This document shows, piece by piece, positions 45,543-53,757 of a stretch of 64,000 bases of DNA (position 1 is its first letter; each line of letters opens with the position of its first letter). A program made the position numbers and the translations under genes. This DNA is from Bacteroidaceae bacterium (lineage in GTDB: Bacteria; Bacteroidota; Bacteroidia; Bacteroidales; Bacteroidaceae), in NCBI GenBank assembly GCA_017529865.1, contig JAFXNA010000048.1, forward strand, positions 1 through 64,000, read 5' to 3'. Under the pieces are notes generated by a model that was not told the origin of the DNA, made no database searches, and was given only the letters and a program-made list of their open reading frames with translations.

Positions 45543-45867
45543 TAACACCGCAATAGGTGTGGCAAGAGGAAGCTCGAAGTTATGTCCGTCAGTAAATCTG
45601 CAAATTCACTGTATCATGGACAGAGACTGAAAGTAGTTCTTCCTGTTAGTGTTATATCGGAGTCTGTTTCCATTGTTTTGTGGGAAAAGTCCGTCCGTAT
45701 ATCCTTTCAGGTGTGAGCCATATTTTTCATTCTCCTTGATACGGGTATTGCAGAACCTACTGACAGAGAATGTCGGAAGGCTCACACTGTGTGTTGATAT
45801 ACTTATTACCCCAATTTTTATGTAAACTAATTACAGATAACATTATTAATAACTAAATGGACAGAAT
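45543..45867 (+). ncRNA. Putative structured 5' leader of the cassette array
   Basis: Complementary arms can be traced by eye: ACACC/GGTGT (45545-45560); CAGT/ACTG inside a GTCC/GGAC stem (about 45584-45624); TTTCC/GGAAA around 45667-45687, nested in CGGA/TCCG arms; and GTGTGAGCC (45711-45719) with GGCTCACAC (45779-45787), enclosing CATTCTC/GAGAATG. No known riboswitch class is recognised. It may regulate the array or be a processed RNA; only the base pairing is seen. Confidence 0.5.
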
Positions 45868-46383
45868 ATGAAAACAAGAATCCTTACAATGCTGGCAGCC
45901 CTGCTGCTGATAAGTACAGGCGCATTTGCACAGAGTAGTGAAACTCCGCTGAAAGGCGATGTGAATGAAGACGGCAAGGTGGATGTGGCTGACATCAATG
46001 CCATCATCAAGATTATGAAGGATGCTGGCGGAACAAGTGGAGAAACAACATATTATTGGTACGCCGGAACAACTCTACCTGATTCAACAAATATAAACTC
46101 TATTGCAACTGAAACACTAACAGCGAAACCAACAACTTGGACTGCAGCAAATCCTAAATCTATTGCAGCAACAAATAATACAGGATCTTCTACATATATT
46201 TATTATTGTTTCCCAACTGATTGGAATGTAACTGTATTAGACTTAGATAAAGTAAGTGAAGTGTCTTTGGCAGATGTTTCTACATTCACTTATAATAATA
46301 TTCCATATACTGTACAGAGAACAGGTAGACTAATACCTAATGATATAACAAAATCATACTATGCAAAATGTAAAAAAAATTAA
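45868..46383 (+). CDS. Cassette protein A: signal peptide, dockerin-like loop, variable domain
   Basis: The 171-residue protein begins with the constant cassette: signal peptide MLAALLLISTGAFAQ, then a single dockerin-type calcium repeat (GDVNEDGKVDVADINAIIKI) and the joint GGTSGET. At about residue 70 it switches to a block-specific domain opening YYWYAGTTLPDS and ending YYAKCKKN. The DNA changes there from balanced composition to strongly AT-rich. The domain family starts with aromatic residues and G-T-x-P in all array members. Role unknown; surface or extracellular location inferred. ATGGCA of the next block end follows 18 bases after the stop. Confidence 0.75.
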   Translation: MKTRILTMLAALLLISTGAFAQSSETPLKGDVNEDGKVDVADINAIIKIMKDAGGTSGETTYYWYAGTTLPDSTNINSIATETLTAKPTTWTAANPKSIAATNNTGSSTYIYYCFPTDWNVTVLDLDKVSEVSLADVSTFTYNNIPYTVQRTGRLIPNDITKSYYAKCKKN

Positions 46384-46467
46384 AATAAATAAATTTATAA
46401 TATGGCAACTTTAACTCAAAATAATATTCAATTTACTAATGTGTCGATATCAAAAAAACAAATGAAT

Positions 46468-47526
46468 ATGAAAACAAGAATCATGACAATGCTGGCAGCC
46501 CTGCTGCTGATAAGTATAGGTGCATTTGCACAGAGTGGTGAAACTCCACTAAAGGGCGATGTGAATGAAGACGGCAAGGTGGATGTAGCAGACATCAATG
46601 CTGTCATAGAAATCATGAAGGATGCAGGAGGGATTGTTGATAACAATAATTATTGGTATGTGGGAACAACTAAACCAACCTCATTATCTCAAGCAACAAT
46701 AGTAGAAAAATATGAATCACCATATACATTTACAAATCCGAGTACGACAGAAAAATGTTATGTTTATGTTTTGACTAGAGCAGACAAGGACGTTATTTTC
46801 AAGGATCCTGGATTCCAATATGGAGAAGTAAGTAAAACAGAAGATACTACAACTATACCAGGATATAAAATATCCTCTACCGGTGGACGTATAGCTCGTG
46901 GTGGTAGCGTATTAATTAATGTGTTAGATGATGGATGGAAACACTTTTACGTTGGTACAATAAAGCCAACTGCAGAAAACTACAAGACATTAACACCTCA
47001 ATATAGTTCATTGTCTGATATGTATGGGGCAACAGTTCATGTCCCTTCAAGTGGAAAGATATATGTTATGTTGCCTTATCAGGATTCCCCCAATCAGTCA
47101 CAAATGAAAAGAGCTTTCACAGATAATGAAGGTAATGTCGTAACTTGCATAGAGCGAACAGGTGATGAACTGACAATACCTTTTCATATGATTTGGGAAC
47201 TAACATTCGAATCGGGAACGACATTAACATTCCAAGAGCCAACTTTATATTTCTCTGTAGGTACCACAGTTCCAACAGCATCAAACTATACAACAGTTAA
47301 TGGTGCAACTACGACTATTCCTGAAACATATGAATGGACTAATAACACAGGACGTGAAGCAACTGTCTATGTATTAGCACCTTATAATAAAACAGTAACT
47401 ATTAAAGATACTAATACGAATATAGCATATCCTGAGGTTCAAGATGTCACTTATCCTATTACAAATCATAAAGTATGGACCGCGAAAATAAGTAACGGAG
47501 GAAGCATAACTATTATATTAAATTAA
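46468..47526 (+). CDS. Cassette protein B: cassette plus three variable modules
   Basis: The start at 46468 (MKTRIMTML) is preferred since a signal peptide follows; the frame also runs back to an ATG at 46402, adding MATLTQNNIQFTN and a linker that masks the signal peptide. The 352-residue protein has signal peptide, dockerin-like GDVNEDGKVDVADINAV, then three modules of about 90-100 residues, beginning NYWYVGTTKPTS, HFYVGTIKPTA and YFSVGTTVPTA. This is the only member with more than one module, as if modules can be strung together. Confidence 0.72.
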   Translation: MKTRIMTMLAALLLISIGAFAQSGETPLKGDVNEDGKVDVADINAVIEIMKDAGGIVDNNNYWYVGTTKPTSLSQATIVEKYESPYTFTNPSTTEKCYVYVLTRADKDVIFKDPGFQYGEVSKTEDTTTIPGYKISSTGGRIARGGSVLINVLDDGWKHFYVGTIKPTAENYKTLTPQYSSLSDMYGATVHVPSSGKIYVMLPYQDSPNQSQMKRAFTDNEGNVVTCIERTGDELTIPFHMIWELTFESGTTLTFQEPTLYFSVGTTVPTASNYTTVNGATTTIPETYEWTNNTGREATVYVLAPYNKTVTIKDTNTNIAYPEVQDVTYPITNHKVWTAKISNGGSITIILN

Positions 47527-47550
47527 ATTTAAAATATACAATATTCAAAT

Positions 47551-48183
47551 ATGGCACAAATGACGAATACGACCCCAGTGGCCGATGCTATCAAGGAGTA
47601 TTTACATCGCGGCTTCGGCTCGATGACGAAGAATGATTTCGAGGTATGGATATTCCATCAGTTAATCAATGGAGAACTGAAGGGTAGAACAAACCGAGAA
47701 ATCAGCATTGCACTTCGCATACCCGACACGAAAGTGAAGCGTCTGCGCTATGAAGCGGACCTAAAATGGGGTAGTCCTGATAATGATAGTGCTTATCATG
47801 AGGCCTTGGTGACAGTTATCAACAAAGCTCGTTTCGTAAGGGAGAAAAAGCAAATTTTGTTAGTCATTGAGGACACTGCTTTACTAAAGTATCTTGATGC
47901 TAAGATGAAGAATGCCAATGTGGCCTGGGACAAGTCGTTCAACACGGAGAACATCTACATCGACTTCGAGCAGTATGAGACCTTTTGTAAAGAAGTTCTT
48001 ACGGAGGAATACAATGATACAATAAAATTCTTGAATGAGAACAATTTCAAAGATGCAAATCCAATCGTAAAGTTCTTCAAAGAACTAGGCAATAAGACAC
48101 GAGAAGAAGTAATCAAAGAACTAGCTGATGGTGCAGTATCTGCCGCCAAGTTCACTCTCCCATTGCTTTTATCCCTAATATAA
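47551..48183 (+). CDS. Unrecognised HTH-like protein embedded in the cassette array
   Basis: The 210-residue protein has no signal peptide and no dockerin cassette. The N-terminal 90 residues contain DFEVWIFHQLINGELKGRTN and REISIALRIPDTKVKRLRYE, which looks like a helix-turn-helix; the end is hydrophobic (VSAAKFTLPLLLSLI), possibly a membrane anchor. The start may be 47551 or 47560 (MTNTTPVADAIKEY); the first ATGGCA matches the block-end pattern of the array. Base composition is more balanced than the variable blocks. I recall similar proteins only vaguely; regulator or abortive-infection component are both guesses. Confidence 0.6.
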   Translation: MAQMTNTTPVADAIKEYLHRGFGSMTKNDFEVWIFHQLINGELKGRTNREISIALRIPDTKVKRLRYEADLKWGSPDNDSAYHEALVTVINKARFVREKKQILLVIEDTALLKYLDAKMKNANVAWDKSFNTENIYIDFEQYETFCKEVLTEEYNDTIKFLNENNFKDANPIVKFFKELGNKTREEVIKELADGAVSAAKFTLPLLLSLI

Positions 48184-48206
48184 TGATAACGATAATACGA
48201 AGAAAT

Positions 48207-48740
48207 ATGAAAACAAGAATCATGACAATGCTAGCAGCAATGCTGCTGATAAGTACAGGTGCATTTGCACAGAGTGGTGAAACTCCACTGAAGGGTGATG
48301 TGAATGAAGACGGCAAGGTGGATGTTGCCGACATCAATGCCATCATTAAGATTATGAAGGATGCTGGCGGAACAAGTGGAGAAACCGTTTATTATTACTA
48401 TGCCGGTTGGACATTACCTACAATATCTAATGTAGATACTATTATTAATGAAACTTATCCTACTTCAAGTTCAGATAATACACAACATCCGGCAGGTAAG
48501 AAAACAACAAGTAAATCATCATTTAATTTAGCATCGGTTAATTTATATAATTCAAGCGCTAAAACAAACTATTATGTATTAGTTCCAACAGATCAAGCAA
48601 TCTATGATACTGTATTTGGCCTACAAATGGGTATTGATTCATTTACTTCTCAAGGTACAATAACCGTTGGTACACAAATTCATACAATTTATAAATCAGT
48701 AGATACCACAAGAAATATTGGGTCAATTGAAATAAAATAA
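48207..48740 (+). CDS. Cassette protein C
   Basis: The 177-residue protein consists of the constant cassette (signal peptide MLAAMLLISTGAFAQ, loop GDVNEDGKVDVADINAIIKI, joint GGTSGET) and one variable domain (VYYYYAGWTLPTISNVD ... IGSIEIK). A few codons upstream the frame is open to 48183, but the start is set at the signal peptide. The variable domain is clearly related to that of cassette D (YYYYAGWTLP, NETYP.SSSDNTQH), so C and D are a diverged tandem duplication. Confidence 0.74.
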   Translation: MKTRIMTMLAAMLLISTGAFAQSGETPLKGDVNEDGKVDVADINAIIKIMKDAGGTSGETVYYYYAGWTLPTISNVDTIINETYPTSSSDNTQHPAGKKTTSKSSFNLASVNLYNSSAKTNYYVLVPTDQAIYDTVFGLQMGIDSFTSQGTITVGTQIHTIYKSVDTTRNIGSIEIK

Positions 48741-48826
48741 ATAAAAAATAAATAATATTTATGGCAATATATCAAGAAAATAATATTCAATTTACTAATG
48801 TGTCGATATCAAAAAAACGAATGAAT

Positions 48827-49360
48827 ATGAGAACAAGAATCATTACAATGCTGGCAGCCCTGCTGCTGATAAGTACAGGCGCATTTGCACAAAATGTAAA
48901 CAGCGACCCCCTGAAGGGTGACGTGAATGAGGATGGCAAGGTGGATGTGGCAGACATCAATGCCATCATCAAGATTATGAAGGATGCAGGCGGAACAAGT
49001 GGAGAAACCGTTTATTATTACTATGCTGGTTGGACATTACCATCGGCTTCTAATGCAGATACAATTATAAATGAAACATATCCTGCTTCAAGTTCAGATA
49101 ATACACAACATGCCGCTGGTAAGAAAACTACAACCAAATCATCCATGGATTATACTCAAGGTAATTTATATTATTCTACGGCTAAAACATATTATTATGT
49201 ATTAGTTCCTTCAAATCATGCAATTTATGATTCTTTGGGTAATAATGTAATTGAATCTACATTTATATTACAAGAAACTATAACTGTTGGAAATCAAATA
49301 CATAATATTTATAAATCTAATGGAACAAGTAGAAATATTGGAGCAATAATAATTAGATAA
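48827..49360 (+). CDS. Cassette protein D, diverged duplicate of C
   Basis: The 177-residue protein has signal peptide, a dockerin-like loop and a variable domain opening VYYYYAGWTLPSASNAD. The cassette carries a small change, QNVNSDPLKGDVNEDGKVD instead of QSGETPLKGD. The open frame extends back to 48761 with MAIYQENNIQFTN plus a SISKK linker; the signal peptide start at 48827 is preferred. Differences from C are spread through the domain rather than clustered. Confidence 0.74.
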   Translation: MRTRIITMLAALLLISTGAFAQNVNSDPLKGDVNEDGKVDVADINAIIKIMKDAGGTSGETVYYYYAGWTLPSASNADTIINETYPASSSDNTQHAAGKKTTTKSSMDYTQGNLYYSTAKTYYYVLVPSNHAIYDSLGNNVIESTFILQETITVGNQIHNIYKSNGTSRNIGAIIIR

Positions 49361-49382
49361 ATAAAAAATATAGAATTTATAT

Positions 49383-49634
49383 ATGGCAATATATCAAGAA
49401 AATAATATTCTATTTACTAATGTTATTAAACCTTCATTTACAACGAGTGGCCGTATAGCTAAAGGTAAATATACATTAGATGGAAGTAATAATATAATTA
49501 CTAAACCTGGTCCTGTTATTAATGCTATTGATATTGATTGGAATGGTGCACAACTTGATAATAATTTAATTATTAATTCATCTTCTGATTTATTATATAG
49601 ATTGATACTTATTACCATATTAAAGCAAAGATAA
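49383..49634 (+). CDS. Fragment E: block start without cassette
   Basis: The 83-residue frame begins MAIYQENNILFTNV, as at the block ends, but continues KPSFTTSGRIAKGKYTLDGS and PGPVINAIDIDWNGAQLD instead of switching to the SISKK linker and a signal peptide. It ends abruptly with LYRLILITILKQR. This appears to be the original continuation of the foreign gene start that is cut in the other junctions. I suspect a phage structural or tail-fibre origin, but this rests on style only. Probably a truncated, non-functional gene. Confidence 0.5.
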   Translation: MAIYQENNILFTNVIKPSFTTSGRIAKGKYTLDGSNNIITKPGPVINAIDIDWNGAQLDNNLIINSSSDLLYRLILITILKQR

Positions 49635-49659
49635 TGTTTAACTTTTTAACAAATCAAGT

Positions 49660-50142
49660 ATGAAGAAAAAACTCTTATTATTCATCACAGCAATGCTGTT
49701 GATGTGTATAAGTGCATTTGCACAAAATGGTGAAACTCCCCTGAAGGGTGATGTGAATGAAGACGGTAAAGTAGATGTTGCTGACATCAACGCTGTCATC
49801 AAGATTATGAAGGATGCTGGCGGAACTGCCGAAGAAACAATTTATTATTTTGGTACAATTAAACCAAACATTTCTAATTATCAAACGTTAATACCAAGAT
49901 ATATTTCTAGTTCTGAAGTATATAATAAAACAGTAAATGTAACTGGTGGTAATTATATTTATTATTTGTGTCCTTCATCTCATGCATTAACTAATGAACA
50001 AAGAAAGAATGCGATGTTAGATCAAGGAGGATTTATTTGTAAATTTAGTACAACTATAGATACCACATCTATTACCGGTTATACTATTTATCAACAATTA
50101 GTTGATAATGATGCAACTTTAACATTTAATATCAATTATTAA
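49660..50142 (+). CDS. Cassette protein F
   Basis: The 160-residue protein has a slightly different signal peptide (MKKKLLLFITAMLLMCISAFAQ, shown in part), the loop GDVNEDGKVDVADINAVIKI, the joint GGTAEET and a variable domain opening IYYFGTIKPNISNYQTL. It ends LTFNINY, with ATGGCA of the next block end 22 bases after the stop. Confidence 0.74.
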   Translation: MKKKLLLFITAMLLMCISAFAQNGETPLKGDVNEDGKVDVADINAVIKIMKDAGGTAEETIYYFGTIKPNISNYQTLIPRYISSSEVYNKTVNVTGGNYIYYLCPSSHALTNEQRKNAMLDQGGFICKFSTTIDTTSITGYTIYQQLVDNDATLTFNINY

Positions 50143-50230
50143 AATAAATAAAATTAAATAATATATGGCAATATATCAAGAAAATAATATTCTATTTACA
50201 AATGTGCCTATATCAAAAAAACAAATGAAT

Positions 50231-51214
50231 ATGAAAAGACTATTTACAATGATCGTAGCATTGGCAGCAATTATTGCCTATGCAAGTGCCCAGACACTTT
50301 CGGTACAGCCGATTGAGATACAAGAGGGTGGACAGACAGAAATGGTGGTGAACCTCACAGGAGGTACATCGGCCACAGCCTTGCAATTCAACTTGAAACT
50401 GCCTGACGGCATGACCGTCAATACTGATGGCGTTTCTCTTGGTACTGCTACCGACGGGCATACCCTTAGTGTGCAGACGCTCAACTCGGGCGACCTGCTA
50501 TTTATCCTCTACAGCATGGACCTCAAGCCGTTCAAGGATGGTGAACTGCTGCGTATCCCAGTAACGGCAGGCAGCACAGAAACAACTTCTAACGGGAAGC
50601 TCTATACTGTCCGCACAGCTACGGCAGATGCTGTGAGCCATACGTGCGAAGATGCGACATTCAGCGCAATAGTAAGTGGTGCATACAAGTTGGGTGACGC
50701 GAATGGCGACGGAACCGTTTCTGTGACGGATGTCACGATGACCATCAGCCATATCCTCGGTAAGACACCAGCAGGTTTCAACAAGGATGCAGTGGACATC
50801 AATGGTGACGGAAGTATTTCTGTTACCGATGTGACGATGATTATCAATATCATCCTGAAAGGAGAAGTACCACAAGAAACAGTATATTATTGGTATGCAG
50901 GTCAAACACCTCCAACATCAATAAGTGGTACACCTACAGTAGATGATACAAACTTCACAAACAATAAATGGCATACACTCGGATCAACCGGTTCAACAAG
51001 TACAACAATTAGTAAAACTGTAAGTGGTGCAACATCAAGTAATTATTGGTATGTTGCTGCGCCAAGTGGATTTATTGCAACAGCATCAGATTTAAGTACA
51101 CCTGATACATCTATGACTCAATTATCTAATATAACTGTAAATGGAGCAACATATGTAGTATTTAAATCTAATTCAACATCAGTTAAAGCATCAATATATA
51201 TGGCAAAAAAATAA
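50231..51214 (+). CDS. Protein G: cohesin-like domain, full dockerin and variable domain
   Basis: The 327-residue protein has a signal peptide ending AYASAQ, a cohesin-like beta domain (about 25-145, LSVQPIEIQEGGQTEMVVNL), a two-repeat dockerin (GDANGDGTVSVTDVTMTISH and DINGDGSISVTDVTMIINII), and an AT-rich variable domain opening VYYWYAGQTPPTSISG. It combines both halves of a cohesin-dockerin pair with an array block. The frame back to 50165 carries MAIYQENNILFTN and is considered a block remnant. It ends YMAKK; a vestigial MATYSDNN frame begins at 51232. Confidence 0.75.
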   Translation: MKRLFTMIVALAAIIAYASAQTLSVQPIEIQEGGQTEMVVNLTGGTSATALQFNLKLPDGMTVNTDGVSLGTATDGHTLSVQTLNSGDLLFILYSMDLKPFKDGELLRIPVTAGSTETTSNGKLYTVRTATADAVSHTCEDATFSAIVSGAYKLGDANGDGTVSVTDVTMTISHILGKTPAGFNKDAVDINGDGSISVTDVTMIINIILKGEVPQETVYYWYAGQTPPTSISGTPTVDDTNFTNNKWHTLGSTGSTSTTISKTVSGATSSNYWYVAAPSGFIATASDLSTPDTSMTQLSNITVNGATYVVFKSNSTSVKASIYMAKK

Positions 51215-51280
51215 TATAAATAGATAAAATTATGGCAACATATTCTGATAACAATTAACTCATAAAAAAACAGAAAGACA

Positions 51281-51901
51281 ATGAAGAAGATTAGTGTTTT
51301 AATGGCTGCTTTCATGGCAGTATGCATGTCTGCATTGGCAGACGATGGAATCAAGGTAAATCCATTGACAATCGCACAGGGCGAGACAGCCGACCTCGAG
51401 ATTATGTTTGAATGCGCAGAAGCACAGTACGTAGGTTTTCAGTTCGACGTAGCAGCTGAAAGTGTTGGCTTTAACATCGACCTCGATGAAGAGGAAGGTT
51501 ATGATGCAGGTGATGCATTGGCAAAGAGTCACACCATTGCAGCGTCGGAGCCTACAGCAGGCACCTACCGTTTCGTATGTACCTCGATGAAGAACGCCAC
51601 CATCAAGGCAGGCACTAATGTGTTGATGACCGTCAGCCTCAAGGCCGATGCCGCATTGGAAGTAGGCACGTACAAGATGACCATCTCCAACATCGAGATT
51701 ACGAAGATTTCGGGAGACAGCCTAATCCCTTGCAAACTCGACCCCGTCGAGGTGATGGTTACCGTAACAGTACCTACCGCAATCAACTCAGTTTCTCGCA
51801 TTGACTCTGCCAAGAGTGTTTACAACGTAAACGGTCAGCAGATTAGCAATACCCAGAAGGGCATCAATATCGTGGATGGGAAGAAGGTCATGGTGAAATA
51901 G
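51281..51901 (+). CDS. Protein H: secreted cohesin-like protein with C-terminal sorting-like motif
   Basis: The 206-residue protein has a signal peptide (LMAAFMAVCMSALAD), a cohesin-like beta domain (IKVNPLTIAQGETADLEIMF, KAGTNVLMTVSLKADAALEV) and a C-terminus SVYNVNGQQISNTQKGINIV followed by DGKKVMVK, a pattern common at the end of Prevotella surface proteins. It may bind the dockerin loops of the cassette proteins upstream; this is an inference from the pairing of fold types. No variable block is attached. A perfect 12-bp stem terminator follows. Confidence 0.75.
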   Translation: MKKISVLMAAFMAVCMSALADDGIKVNPLTIAQGETADLEIMFECAEAQYVGFQFDVAAESVGFNIDLDEEEGYDAGDALAKSHTIAASEPTAGTYRFVCTSMKNATIKAGTNVLMTVSLKADAALEVGTYKMTISNIEITKISGDSLIPCKLDPVEVMVTVTVPTAINSVSRIDSAKSVYNVNGQQISNTQKGINIVDGKKVMVK

Positions 51902-51951
51902 CCTCCCTCTATCTCCCCCCCCTATGGGGGGAAGAAAGACTGTTAAACGGT

Positions 51952-51988
51952 AAAAAACACGCCAGAGTTCATCTCCGGCGTGTTTTTT
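51952..51988. terminator. Bidirectional terminator at the end of the array
   Basis: AAAAAACACGCC (51952-51963) pairs perfectly with GGCGTGTTTTTT (51977-51988), serving protein H and the convergent BNR gene. Confidence 0.85.
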
Positions 51989-52004
51989 ATCCAAAGTCTA
52001 GCAT

Positions 52005-53735
52005 CTAACGTCTAACGTCTAAAGTCTCTTCAATGACTTGATCTACATACCCATCACGATAGATCGTGATGGTCTTTCCGTCGTAGGTGAGGGCGATAGT
52101 AACGGATTTCAGGAGGGTGGGGTGCTCGTCTCCATTCGTGCCATTACTCTTGTTAGCCCAGTCGTCGCTTGAGAGGAGGCGGTTCTGACTGCGATAGACC
52201 TTATCGCCGATATGGATTTCGGGACGCTGATCGGTCTCGCTGATATGATAGGATAGGGTAGTCCGTTTGGCTCGGTTTCCTGTGAATTTCCCTTCGAGGC
52301 GGAACAGCTCTCCGCTGTAATGATTGGGGTCGAGTTGGAACTGCTGTTCGAATCGTTTCTTGGGTTGCTTCCACTTGTCGCGATAGTCGCTATGGATGGC
52401 TGTGGGGAACCCTTGTGGATATCCGCGCCGTACCATCCAGTACTGGTAGTCGCCATTCATCCACGCGAGTCGCATACGGCCTTTTGTTGCTCCTGGAATG
52501 ATGTATGGACGGGAATTGTTCTTTGTGGAATTCTTTGTGATGGGGGTGGGTGACAGCCATGATTCCAGGGTGAGCGAGGAGTTGAGGGTGATTGAAGGGT
52601 TGATGGTGTATCTGTAGATCTCAAAGACTCCATCGGGGTCATACTGCCCGTCCTTGATGGGAATGGATACATAGACATGCGATGTGTTCTCTGGGTCGAT
52701 GGTCATACCGCCGCTATAGCATCGCTCGGTCTGTGTCCAACTCTGATGGAAGGCATGTCCTGCCTCACAGATGTAGAGGCAGTGCCACGTGGCTCCTGTC
52801 CAACGAGCATACCAATAGGAGTGACGGTTTTTCGATTCGTCGATATGGGGATAGGCCACTACAGGGTGTTCCTGCTTGTCGAGTGCGATTTGCCAAATCC
52901 AGTTACGAATGTCAGGTGTGCGGTCGATGATAGTGGCTGGATAAGCTGTTGCATATTCCTCTGTCTTGTTGACATGGAAGGGGCCTTCGTCGATTCGTTT
53001 CAGTTCCTGACCGTTCATGTCGCGCAGGATGGGACCGTAGCCGTGATTGATGTCGATGATGTTCATGTAGAGCCAGTTGGGCATCTCGTTGTCGGGATGG
53101 CCTGTGGTATAGCCGACATAAATCTTGTCTTTCCCGTTACTGATATATTTTGCATAGGGGCGAGCACCTGTCGATTGCACCACCTGATGGGGTTCGTAGT
53201 CGAAGTGGCAGTTATCCTCAGAGTCGGGGATGGTGAGACGTGCAATGGTGGGGTGCCAGTTGATACCTCGCCAACACAGATAGATGTGTTGAGGATCGTC
53301 GCTCATGATGAATGGTGAGGGGTAGGTGGTGTTGTTGCGGGTTTCTAGGTATTTCTCCTCCCCCAATGCTGTGATGTCGCCTGGCTTTCGTGAGATACGA
53401 TACCAGATGCGTGGCTCGTCGGTGTGACGTGTATAGAAAATCATGACACGTTCATCGGGCAGCACAAGGAAGGTGGGGTTGTTGTGGTCGTCGGGTTGGA
53501 AGAAACTACGCACAAGCACATCGGTCTTGTGATGATGTTTCCAGTCGTACTGTGTGGCTTTCACATTGCCATGCACGTCGATATATCCGATATAGGTGTA
53601 CTGACCATGATGTAAGGCACGAGGGTCGGCAAACCAGCACCAGGCTCCTTCATCAGTTACAATGTTCTGAGCACTGAGGGAAAATGCAAAAAAGATAGAA
53701 TGTAAAAATGTAATAATAAAAGGTAATAATTTCAT
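52005..53735 (-). CDS. Secreted BNR-repeat (BNR_4-type) protein
   Basis: The 576-residue protein has a signal peptide (PFIITFLHSIFFAFSLSAQ) and a beta-propeller-type body: WCWFADPRALHHGQYTYIGY, HNNPTFLVLPDERVMIFYTR, HPVVAYPHIDESKNRHSYWY and YWMVRRGYPQGF, ending with a lectin-like domain. BNR_4 proteins occur in polysaccharide utilisation loci and may cleave or bind glycans. The start at 53735 is fixed by the signal peptide and by the -7 box at 53758-53765. The signal peptide DNA is nearly identical to that of the GH3 gene. Confidence 0.78.
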   Translation of the reverse strand: MKLLPFIITFLHSIFFAFSLSAQNIVTDEGAWCWFADPRALHHGQYTYIGYIDVHGNVKATQYDWKHHHKTDVLVRSFFQPDDHNNPTFLVLPDERVMIFYTRHTDEPRIWYRISRKPGDITALGEEKYLETRNNTTYPSPFIMSDDPQHIYLCWRGINWHPTIARLTIPDSEDNCHFDYEPHQVVQSTGARPYAKYISNGKDKIYVGYTTGHPDNEMPNWLYMNIIDINHGYGPILRDMNGQELKRIDEGPFHVNKTEEYATAYPATIIDRTPDIRNWIWQIALDKQEHPVVAYPHIDESKNRHSYWYARWTGATWHCLYICEAGHAFHQSWTQTERCYSGGMTIDPENTSHVYVSIPIKDGQYDPDGVFEIYRYTINPSITLNSSLTLESWLSPTPITKNSTKNNSRPYIIPGATKGRMRLAWMNGDYQYWMVRRGYPQGFPTAIHSDYRDKWKQPKKRFEQQFQLDPNHYSGELFRLEGKFTGNRAKRTTLSYHISETDQRPEIHIGDKVYRSQNRLLSSDDWANKSNGTNGDEHPTLLKSVTIALTYDGKTITIYRDGYVDQVIEETLDVRR

Positions 53736-53757
53736 AAGCAATGGTTTTATATCGCTG

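Noticed and set aside
45868..51214. Diversity-generating retroelement
   Set aside because: No reverse transcriptase, template repeat or avd gene is visible, and differences between cassette proteins are not confined to adenine-derived positions.
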